Source: Symploca sp. SIO3C6 (GTDB lineage Bacteria > Cyanobacteriota > Cyanobacteriia > Cyanobacteriales > Coleofasciculaceae). From it: a DNA stretch of 64,000 nt. Position 1 is the first letter of the stretch. Every line of letters begins with the position of its first letter. The notes under the pieces are model-generated. The model had not been told where the DNA came from, made no database searches, and saw only the letters and a list, made by a program, of their open reading frames with translations. A program made the translations under genes and the position numbers. Location: positions 62,001 through 126,000 of the forward strand of contig JAAHHJ010000020.1 in NCBI GenBank assembly GCA_010692425.1, given 5' to 3'. This document shows positions 57,023 through 64,000 of this stretch, one piece after another.

Positions 57023-59862
57023 TGCAATAGCCAATTCTGGAAGTTAGGGTGATACAAACTGTAACGGGTTTCTTTACCGATATGTTGTTGTTTTAGAAAT
57101 TCAAACCAATTATCCAGTAATTCCTGAACATCGAATACATCTACACTCGTTATTTGCGCAATTTGACTGAGGGAAACTCCTTCTGTTTCCGCAGAAGTCA
57201 GCACACACAACACTGATAAAGCCTCATCGGATAAACCCTCACTTTGCATTTTTTGCCAGTGTTGGCTGAATGCTTGCTCGTCATCCCAGTTTTTTAATTC
57301 ATATTCGGATAAATCGAGTATTTGTGATGGTGCTTCGATTAATAAACCCGATTGTTCTTTTTTGAAGGGACGACGGGTGAGAATAAAATAAACCCCATCA
57401 GGAAGATATCTAGGAAGATAAAATAAGTTTGTGCCTGGTGGTTGGTTATTGGGGTTAATCGCGTCTAAAGCATCAATGGCAATTATTAGGGGTTGTTTTG
57501 GTTTGAGATGGTCACTAATTTTTTGCAGTAATAGGGAGAGAAACCAACTTCCGGTTGTGGCATTATCGGGAATTTCCTGTGGAGATGTTACATGTAATGT
57601 CTCTACGATTTGGGTACAAATATATTTGAGAAATTCTTCAGCAGTGTTTTTACCTTCTACCTGGGCATTGTAGTAAATAACATTGGGATTATCGAGTACA
57701 TACTTAGCGAGGATGGCACTTTTTCCGCTACCGGGAGAACCAACAATGGTGAAATAACCTCGGTTGTAGTTGTGGAGAAAGTGATTCATGCTGGTGAAGA
57801 TAAATTCGCAGTTGGTAAAGTTTTGGCTTTTTTCTAAGATTATTTTTCGGAATTGCGAATTTAATTGAGGCGAAGTGTTTATAGATTGTACCTCAATGCC
57901 TTGGAAGCGGAGTAAATGTATCTTTCCTAATACGTCACCTGCGATTATTGTTGAATTATCTGGGGTAATAGCACAGCAATTCACAGTACTTTCACTTGTA
58001 AAGGTGACTATTTCTTGTCCTGTAGCTAATTCCCAGACTTTGATGGTTTTGTCATCAGAACCAGAAACCAGGTACTTATCATCCTGGCTGAGAGCAACTG
58101 CCTTCACAGATGCACTATGACCATTAAAGGTACTAATTTCCTTTCCTGTAGCTAATTCCCAAACTTTGATGGTTTTGTCATCAGAACCAGAAACCAGGTA
58201 TTTAGCATCCTGACTGAGAGCAACTGCATTCACAGATTCACCATCAATAGTAAGAATGCAATTTTTTTTTCCTTTAGTTAACTTCCAGACTTTGACTGTA
58301 TGGTCAAAGGAACTAGAAAGCAGGTATTTACTATCGTTGCTGAGGACAATTGAATTCACACAGGAACTATGATCAGTATCAGTAAGGGTAGAAATTTTCT
58401 TTTCTGTGTCTAACTCCCAGGCCTTGATTGTATGGTCAAAGGAGCTAGAAATTCGGTATTTATCATAACGGTTGAGGGCAACTGCATTCACTGAGGTACG
58501 ATCACCAGGAAGAGTGCGAATTGTCTTTCCTGTAGCTAACTCCCAGACTTTGATTGTATGGTCAAAAGAGCCAGAAATTAGGTATTTATCATTCCGGCTG
58601 AGTGCAACTGCATTCACAGGTGCACTATGACCAGTAAGAGTGCGAATTGTCTTTCCTGTAGCTAACTCCCAGACTTTGATTGTATCGTCAGAGGAACTAG
58701 AAACTAGATATTTACTATCGCTGCTGAGAGCAACTGCCTTCACAGATGCACTATGACCATTAAAGGTACTAATTTCCTTTCCTGTAGCTAACTCCCAGAC
58801 TTTGATTGTATGGTCAAAAGAGCCAGAAATTAGGTATTTATCATTCCGGCTGAGTGCAACTGCATTCACAGGTGCACTATGACCAGTAAGAGTGCGAATT
58901 GTCTTGCCTGTAGCTAACTCCCAGACTTTAATTGTATGATCAAAGGAGCCAGAAACTAGATATTTATTATCGTTGCTGAGGGTAACTGTTCTTACCAATT
59001 TACGATGACCAGTAAGGGTACAAATTTCTTTTTCTGTAGCTAACTCCCAGATTTTGATTGTTTTGTCATCTGAACCAGAAACCAGGTATTTACTATCGTT
59101 GCTGAGGACAACTGCTCTAACCCAACCACTATGACCAGTAAGAGTGCAAATTTCCTTTCCTGTAGCTAACTCCCAGATTTTGATTGTTTTGTCATCTGAA
59201 CCAGAAACCAGGTATTTATTATCGTTACTAAGGGCAACCGCCTTCACAGATTCACTATGACCAGTAAGAGTATAAATTTCTTTTCCTGTAGCTAACTCCC
59301 AGATTTTGATTGTTTTGTCATCTGAACCGGAAACCAGGTATTTACTATCGTTGCTGAGGGCAACTGATCTAACCCAATCACTATGACCAGTAAGAGTGCG
59401 AACTAACCCATTACCGGGGGGAGTTAAATTAGCTTCCTGAGGAAGTAAGCAGGTAATTTTAGTTTGCGATATTTTTTGTAGTAATCTTTTAATTATTATG
59501 AATTCTTCAAAAGGAAATAAACGTCCTGTTAATTGTCCTGCTAGTTGTTTTTTATCTTGGCTTAAAACATGTGCCGACAGTTTCAAAGCTTCTTTGATTA
59601 ATTTTAAATCTTCCAGAGTTTCGGCATTATATTCTGGATGATGTGACAATTCAGTATTTTCAATTAACTCGTAATCTTCAATCAGTGACTGCACATTGAA
59701 TTGAGGATGATTAATCTTTGCTTCGATAAAGTCATAATCACTCAACAAATAACATAACTTATTAACTTGACCACCTTCTAACCACAAACGGGGAATTTCG
59801 CCCAAAAAATGCTCTATTTCTTCCGGTGATTTTTCCCCTAACCAAGTGCGAAGATTACTCAT
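57004..59862 (-). CDS. WD40-repeat protein with C-terminal STAND/NACHT-like NTPase
   Basis: The protein has 952 residues. Residues 1-150 are a helical arm (RLWLEGGQVNKLCYLLSDYDFIEAKI) like the segment between NTPase and WD40 in APAF-1-type proteins. Residues about 152-660 contain twelve WD40 repeats of about 42 residues, eleven with clear GHS...IWEL and the last degenerate. The C-terminal part has a P-loop in VGSPGSGKSAILAKY (about 705), a Walker B in LIIAIDALDAI (about 780), FILTRRP and a winged-helix tail. WD40 followed by NTPase is the reverse of the common order. It overlaps the preceding HTH-NTPase gene by 4 bases (ATGA). Its stop lies in an STRR tract. Confidence 0.85.
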   Translation of the reverse strand: MSNLRTWLGEKSPEEIEHFLGEIPRLWLEGGQVNKLCYLLSDYDFIEAKINHPQFNVQSLIEDYELIENTELSHHPEYNAETLEDLKLIKEALKLSAHVLSQDKKQLAGQLTGRLFPFEEFIIIKRLLQKISQTKITCLLPQEANLTPPGNGLVRTLTGHSDWVRSVALSNDSKYLVSGSDDKTIKIWELATGKEIYTLTGHSESVKAVALSNDNKYLVSGSDDKTIKIWELATGKEICTLTGHSGWVRAVVLSNDSKYLVSGSDDKTIKIWELATEKEICTLTGHRKLVRTVTLSNDNKYLVSGSFDHTIKVWELATGKTIRTLTGHSAPVNAVALSRNDKYLISGSFDHTIKVWELATGKEISTFNGHSASVKAVALSSDSKYLVSSSSDDTIKVWELATGKTIRTLTGHSAPVNAVALSRNDKYLISGSFDHTIKVWELATGKTIRTLPGDRTSVNAVALNRYDKYRISSSFDHTIKAWELDTEKKISTLTDTDHSSCVNSIVLSNDSKYLLSSSFDHTVKVWKLTKGKKNCILTIDGESVNAVALSQDAKYLVSGSDDKTIKVWELATGKEISTFNGHSASVKAVALSQDDKYLVSGSDDKTIKVWELATGQEIVTFTSESTVNCCAITPDNSTIIAGDVLGKIHLLRFQGIEVQSINTSPQLNSQFRKIILEKSQNFTNCEFIFTSMNHFLHNYNRGYFTIVGSPGSGKSAILAKYVLDNPNVIYYNAQVEGKNTAEEFLKYICTQIVETLHVTSPQEIPDNATTGSWFLSLLLQKISDHLKPKQPLIIAIDALDAINPNNQPPGTNLFYLPRYLPDGVYFILTRRPFKKEQSGLLIEAPSQILDLSEYELKNWDDEQAFSQHWQKMQSEGLSDEALSVLCVLTSAETEGVSLSQIAQITSVDVFDVQELLDNWFEFLKQQHIGKETRYSLYHPNFQNWLLQVISNK

Positions 59863-61235
59863 AACTGAAGTCCCTCTGTTATATTCTCAGCAACTTCAGC
59901 GCTAATATCTGGTAAATTTACCCCTGCAGCTTGGACAATTTCTCGACGGTGTAAGAAATCTCGGAAACTTTCGTGATAAAACCGATAACGTGTTGGTTGA
60001 TAGCTTTCCTGTTTCTGTAAAAACTGCGCCCAACCCTCCAGCACTTCCTGCACAGTCAATTCATTCTGCTTAGAATATTTAGCTATCACTTCACGGGAAG
60101 CAGCGCTACGTAAAGCACACATCACATAAACGATTTTAATTTTATTTCTTGGCAAAGGTTTGGTTGTCATCCCCATGAGCTGCCAGTGGTTTTCATAATA
60201 TCCTTGTAAACCTACAGGCAATTCATCTAAAGGTTTATCATTATAAAAACCTTCAGCTATTGCTGGTAAAACACAGCGCAAGTACATAAAATTATTTTCA
60301 CTATTTCTAGCGATTTCTTCGACAAAATCATTTGTAGAGATCTGATTTTGTCTTTCAATCCACTGACTCAAGCCCTGTTTATACTTCTCATCATCCAGTA
60401 ATTGCCAAATATACTCCTTTATATCCCGATTACTTGCTTGAAACTCTTCCCTTAAGTCTAATTCTTGGGTTGGTGTACTGGGGGAAAACCGTAACCTTTT
60501 ATCATTTTGATTATAGGGTCTCCTGGTCAGGATCAAATAAACCCCATCTGGAAGAATAGTAGGTAGATATAAAAGATTGCCAGATGCTTCTTGGTCAACT
60601 TCATCCAAAGCATCAACAACAATCACCAAGCGTTCACCCGAAGATAACTTTTCCCTAGTTTTACTCAACAAAGTTGATAAATCGGTATCTACTACATCTT
60701 GCAATTGGTAACGAGTGCTCAATTGTTGGCGGATTTTCTTCAGGAATAATTCAGGACGATTCATGCCTTCAGCACGAATACTAAAAAAACAGATAGCTTC
60801 TGGGTGCTCTAATATATACTTAGCAGCAATAGCACTTTTACCCATCCCTGGATCACCAATAATAGTAAAGTAACCATGAAGATGTTGACTAAAAAAATCT
60901 TCAATAGCATCAAATACAAACTTACGTCCACAAAATAACTGCGTTTTTTCATGAATGAGTCGTTCAAACTCTGGTGGTAACTGCTGTTGAGGATACCAGT
61001 CTTTGGGATCAACTAAATCAGTTGCTTTGATATTGAGAGTTTTGGCAATATTTGTAACTGCCCTCCTTTCCACTCCCTTGGGACAAGGTTTAGTACCAAG
61101 CAAGCGCTTAACGGTATCCACAGAAACATGTGCTTGCTGCGCTAGTTGTTCTTGAGTTAGTCTAGCGTCCTTATAAGCTTGTTTGAGTCTGGTTTTACCT
61201 TCCTGACTCGATCGCACTTTATCAGATTCACGCAT
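59859..61235 (-). CDS. HTH-NACHT/NB-ARC-like NTPase, partner of the WD40 protein
   Basis: An XRE-like helix-turn-helix (LTQEQLAQQAHVSVDTVKRLL, within the first 60 residues) is followed by an NTPase of the STAND class. Its P-loop is GDPGMGKSAIAAKY, its Walker B RLVIVVDALDEVD, and it has YLILTRRP and a C-terminal winged helix (YRFYHESFRDFLHRR). The NTPase core is clearly a paralogue of the one at the C-terminus of the next gene (HGYFTIIGDPG versus RGYFTIVGSPG). I prefer the ATG at 61235; one 42 bases upstream is also open. Such proteins act as NTP-driven switches in signalling and defence. Confidence 0.8.
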   Translation of the reverse strand: MRESDKVRSSQEGKTRLKQAYKDARLTQEQLAQQAHVSVDTVKRLLGTKPCPKGVERRAVTNIAKTLNIKATDLVDPKDWYPQQQLPPEFERLIHEKTQLFCGRKFVFDAIEDFFSQHLHGYFTIIGDPGMGKSAIAAKYILEHPEAICFFSIRAEGMNRPELFLKKIRQQLSTRYQLQDVVDTDLSTLLSKTREKLSSGERLVIVVDALDEVDQEASGNLLYLPTILPDGVYLILTRRPYNQNDKRLRFSPSTPTQELDLREEFQASNRDIKEYIWQLLDDEKYKQGLSQWIERQNQISTNDFVEEIARNSENNFMYLRCVLPAIAEGFYNDKPLDELPVGLQGYYENHWQLMGMTTKPLPRNKIKIVYVMCALRSAASREVIAKYSKQNELTVQEVLEGWAQFLQKQESYQPTRYRFYHESFRDFLHRREIVQAAGVNLPDISAEVAENITEGLQL

Positions 61236-61608
61236 TGCTACAAGTGGATATTGCTGCTTGTCTTTATAAAATAGCAAAGCAGCAGTTTCCGTAGCTAGGG
61301 CAGAGAGATTCTCTGGACTGACCTATCTGCCCTAATTTAACCTGAGTTTGATGGATTGGGTTTGACTAATATCCAAACTCTTTTTCCGTTGGGAAGAGTT
61401 TTAAAAAACTATTGTTTTCTTACTTCTCCATCTCTTCGTAGGAGAGGAAGGCTGGGTAGGAGAAATTTATCTAAACTCACGTTAATTTACAGCCTAACTT
61501 TAGGGCAAAAACTGAAATCAACGAACCCATTTGCCCTGGATGCATGTATTGGCTCTAAGTAGTATATGAATATCAACAGTTAGTAACACAGCACATTGGA
61601 GAGCAAGA

Positions 61609-61905
61609 ATGAGATTTAATTTTTTAAAAAAACCAGAAAATAACGATAACCACAGCGTTATTAAAAAAGAAATCATCCGCGAATTATTACGACAAGTACG
61701 ACTTAGTTACAACCTTGCCTTTGCTGTAACTGCGGCATCTGCCTTGATAACTTTATCTGGTGTTGGACTCTTGTATCTTGATAAAGTATCTGAAGCAACT
61801 CTAACAACATCTGGTGGAGTTTTGGCGACTATTACTAGTACTCAACTTGCTAAGCAGTCCAAGGAAGAGCTACAGGGATTGATGGATGAATTGTCAGATT
61901 CATAG
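61609..61905 (+). CDS. Two-helix membrane protein resembling cyanobacterial TRADD-N-associated TM domain
   Basis: The 98-residue protein has a charged N-terminus, the segment EIIRELLRQVRLSYNLAFAVTAASALITLSGVGLLYL with one membrane helix, a polar turn (DKVSEATLTTSGG), and a second, weaker hydrophobic segment (VLATITSTQLA). This matches my memory of a two-transmembrane domain found with TRADD-N in cyanobacterial conflict proteins. An effector that forms a membrane pore is one idea. It starts 331 bases from, and is divergent to, the HTH-NTPase gene. Confidence 0.6.
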   Translation: MRFNFLKKPENNDNHSVIKKEIIRELLRQVRLSYNLAFAVTAASALITLSGVGLLYLDKVSEATLTTSGGVLATITSTQLAKQSKEELQGLMDELSDS

Positions 61906-61972
61906 TAGTCAGCGCCAAGATTAGAGCTGTTATTATAACTGCGCCGCTAATCTAATCTAACGATATGATTTT

Positions 61973-62124
61973 GGGAGCATGTCACCTTTGTAAGCCCTCA
62001 CCCTAAATCCCTCTCCCAGGCTTGGGAGAGGGACTTTTGTTGGCTTGCTCCCCTTCTGGCAACATTGCCAGAAGGGGCTGGGGGATGAGGGCAAAGGATT
62101 GATCTGCAAACCTGACATGCTCCC
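61973..62124. mobile_element. 152-bp MITE with 12-bp inverted ends and 9-bp target duplication
   Basis: GGGAGCATGTCA (61973-61984) is the exact reverse complement of TGACATGCTCCC (62113-62124). TATGATTTT stands directly outside both ends (61964-61972 and 62125-62133), a 9-base target-site duplication. Inside are a perfect 13-base hairpin (62050-62062 with 62065-62077) and a CCCTCTCCC...GGGAGAGGG stem. No coding capacity. Confidence 0.92.
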
Positions 62125-62232
62125 TATGATTTTAGATGCACCCCTTGAACAAAGGTGATAAACTGCTTGCCAGAAGTACGTTCAATCAACTGTCTAAAGG
62201 TCATCTCAATTAAGAGCAGGTTTGAAAAAATC

Positions 62233-63285
62233 ATGTCGCAAGTCCCAGTAAATCTTCCCAGTTGGAACCTCCTTGCTGAGCGCTCTCTCGCTGGTGAGTT
62301 GATTAACCGCTCCGAGGCTCTGGCTGTGCTTCGCGCTCCTGAGCAAGTGTTGCTTGAGCAACTGGCTGCTGCCTACAGAGTACGTCAGCACTACTGGGGA
62401 AATCGGGTACGGCTGCACTTTTTGCTTAATGCTCAGAGTGGTTTGTGTCCAGAAGACTGTCATTACTGCTCTCAGTCTAAGATCTCTACAGCCCAAATTG
62501 AAAAATATCCTCTGCTGGCTACAGAAGAAATTCTCAAGGCTGCTGCTCATGCTGAGCAGTTGAAGGCAGGGACTTTTTGTATGGTGATTTCTGGACGCTC
62601 TCCTACAGATTCAGTCTTTGCCAAAGTTTTAGAAGCTGTGCGGGCAGTAAAGGCACAATACAACCTCAAAATATGTGCTTGCTTAGGACTTTTGAGTGAA
62701 GAGCAAACCAAGCTTTTGGCTCAGGCAGGAGTTGATCGAGTCAATCATAACCTCAACTCCTCAGAAAGTTATCATGCTCAAATCTGCACCACCCATACCT
62801 TTAAGGATCGTGTGGCGACACTTCAAAATGTGAAGACAGCAGGAATTACCACCTGCTGTGGGGGAATTTTGGGTATGGGGGAATCAGACGACGATATTAT
62901 TGATTTGGCACTTTCCCTACGCCAATTGGAAGTGACTAGTGTCCCGATCAATTTTCTAATCCCTATTGCTGGAACTCCCTTTGAAGACAAGCAACAACTC
63001 GATCCGCGCCGTTGTTTGCGCATTTTGTGTCTATTCCGCTTTCTACTACCTTCCCAAGAAATTAGGATTGCTGGTGGTAGGGAGGTACATTTGCGATCGC
63101 TCCAAGCCTTAGGATTATATCCTGCCAATTCCATTTTTATTGGGGATTATCTAACTACACCTGGACAGGCAGCACATCGGGATTTAGAAATGATCCGTGA
63201 TGCTGGTTTTGTTTTGGAATCAGCAGATGGTTCTATCTTGGAGCAAGAGCCTTTGGCTAGGTTAGTGGGTTCCCATTTTAAGTAA
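62233..63285 (+). CDS. bioB: Biotin synthase
   Basis: BioB inserts sulphur into dethiobiotin by radical-SAM chemistry. The motif [11 protein letters not shown] (C-x3-C-x2-C) lies near residue 72, followed by a YNLNT-like [11 protein letters not shown] (about residue 176), the second-cluster Cys in CICACLG and TTHTFKDR, and the Arg in [11 protein letters not shown] chose the ATG at 62233 (350 residues), since the 26 extra codons upstream do not match the family. The stop lies at the edge of an STRR tract (63284-63312). Confidence 0.94.
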   Translation: MSQVPVNLPSWNLLAERSLAGELINRSEALAVLRAPEQVLLEQLAAAYRVRQHYWGNRVRLHFLLNAQSGLCPEDCHYCSQSKISTAQIEKYPLLATEEILKAAAHAEQLKAGTFCMVISGRSPTDSVFAKVLEAVRAVKAQYNLKICACLGLLSEEQTKLLAQAGVDRVNHNLNSSESYHAQICTTHTFKDRVATLQNVKTAGITTCCGGILGMGESDDDIIDLALSLRQLEVTSVPINFLIPIAGTPFEDKQQLDPRRCLRILCLFRFLLPSQEIRIAGGREVHLRSLQALGLYPANSIFIGDYLTTPGQAAHRDLEMIRDAGFVLESADGSILEQEPLARLVGSHFK

Positions 63286-63352
63286 TAAGTAATAAGTAAT
63301 AAGTAATAAGTGACAACAAGAGCTTTTATAGCAATTCTCTTTCTTCGTGAGA

Positions 63353-63465
63353 TATAGCAGTACGTATTAAAGTTAGGACAAGCTAAATCGCTAAAACTTT
63401 GTCAAATTCTGCCTTCTGCCTTCTGCCTTCTGCCTTCTGCCCTCTGCCTTGCGCGTAGCGCTATA
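63353..63465 (+). repeat. MITE-like repeat, copy 2
   Basis: It is homologous to 15703-15804, with the same ends (TATAGCAGTACG and CGTAGCGCTATA). Its interior carries about six tandem copies of the heptamer CTTCTGC, more than in copy 1. Confidence 0.75.
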
Positions 63466-63624
63466 CACTTTATTTTCTTACCTGTTAAGAGTTCTCTGTT
63501 AAGAGTTCTCTAAGGTTCAAGGAGTGTACTTCATCAAGGAGGAGAAATGCTATATTACTTATTACTTCTCATTTAAAACTTATTACTTAACAAGTATTTG
63601 TAGAAGACATTTAAGGTTTTCATA

Positions 63625-64000
63625 TTACCATTCAGTAGTAAGACTGCGGTAATCATATTGAGCTACATTAGGATGACAACTAACGCAGGTAGCAGGTCTG
63701 ACTGGTTGAGAAAATTTAACTTGTGGATGTAGTGCTTTAAAATAGCGCGATTGTGTCAGGCGGTAGGGAGTGGCTTCCTTTTCTTTGAGGGGGCGGGAGA
63801 ATTGGCGAATGTAACTCCACATCGCTAGCAAAGAAGGACGAAGAATTGGCTCGAGGCGCTTACCATAGTGCTGATTTAAATCTAACAGCAGTTGACGCCA
63901 AGTTTCTGTGGGCATTACCTCCGGTGGCAGGGCAATATGACAACTGCTGCAATTTTCTAGGTAAAGTTGTTGTCCTAGTCGATAGCGCTCCGGAACTATG
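63625..64000 (-). CDS. Di-haem c-type cytochrome, C-terminal part (runs off the window)
   Basis: The frame is open to the right edge. It contains two CxxCH haem-binding motifs, CSSCH (63937-63951) and CVSCH (63673-63687). The sequence between, LPPEVMPTETWRQLLLDLNQHYGKRL, fits the dihaem cytochrome c (DHC) family, whose members are exported and take part in electron transfer. The start and signal peptide lie outside the window. An internal ATG at 63915 is not the true start, because it would drop the first haem site. Confidence 0.8.
   Translation of the reverse strand, partial: IVPERYRLGQQLYLENCSSCHIALPPEVMPTETWRQLLLDLNQHYGKRLEPILRPSLLAMWSYIRQFSRPLKEKEATPYRLTQSRYFKALHPQVKFSQPVRPATCVSCHPNVAQYDYRSLTTEW

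Noticed and set aside
57900-59400. Regular 126-base repeats that look like an array
   Set aside because: They are in-frame WD40 repeats inside a continuous coding sequence, not a CRISPR or satellite array.
61356-61562. Plus-strand open frame between the HTH-NTPase and the small membrane protein
   Set aside because: No start signal and no family-like pattern; it is interpreted as chance.

Overview
The window comes from the chromosome of a nitrogen-fixing cyanobacterium. The evidence is a cyanobacterial-type nif cluster with hesA, hesB and fdxH, a CnfR-type nif activator, a carotenoid-binding protein of the OCP family, multi-PAS histidine kinases, cyanobacteria-only small families (DUF4327, DUF751), about fifteen GCGATCGC (HIP1) octamers, and several tracts of the heptanucleotide AATAAGT (STRR repeats). 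The lineage cannot be fixed further. nifD is not interrupted by an excision element, and the fdxN gene that often sits between nifB and nifS is absent.

Left third (1-31.5 kb): mostly housekeeping and signalling genes. In order: DUF4327, a GH3/NagZ-like hexosaminidase coupled to rbfA, DUF751, a two-gene type II restriction-modification unit with a large palindrome upstream, a triple peptidoglycan-binding-domain protein, lysS with a KTSC tail, and a large protein whose N-terminal half resembles the helical domain of Cry toxins and whose frame holds an amber codon. Then come a 2TM protein, an M50/CBS protease, a coiled-coil protein, a divergent HxlR/pirin pair, degraded KaiC-like and response-regulator genes, and a kinase/regulator/kinase chain. 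After a patch of pseudogene and repeat debris follow a nitroreductase, a lone ureC, a secreted repeat protein, argB, a DUF302 protein, a helical carotenoid protein and an SDR oxidoreductase.

Middle (31.7-56.6 kb): the nitrogen-fixation island. cnfR is followed by a 1.6-kb AT-rich gap, a molbindin, and a GNAT/methyltransferase pair. A long minus-strand series then reads nifB, nifS, nifU, nifH, nifD, nifK, nifE, nifN, nifX, DUF269, DUF683, nifW, hesA, hesB, fdxH. From a 1-kb divergent control region, nifP(cysE), a small ORF, nifV, nifZ and nifT run on the plus strand. That control region carries matched copies of two motifs in the same orientation relative to both transcripts, which makes it the best candidate for the CnfR target.

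Right end (56.6-64 kb): a candidate NTP-dependent conflict locus. It has an HTH-NTPase gene overlapping a gene for [helical arm]-[12 WD40 repeats]-[second NTPase], with a divergent two-helix membrane protein resembling the cyanobacterial TRADD-N-associated TM family. It is followed by a textbook MITE (12-bp inverted ends, 9-bp target duplication), bioB, and a di-haem cytochrome that runs off the window. Small inverted-repeat elements are common throughout, and several lie at gene ends or inside broken genes. I saw no tRNA, rRNA or CRISPR array.
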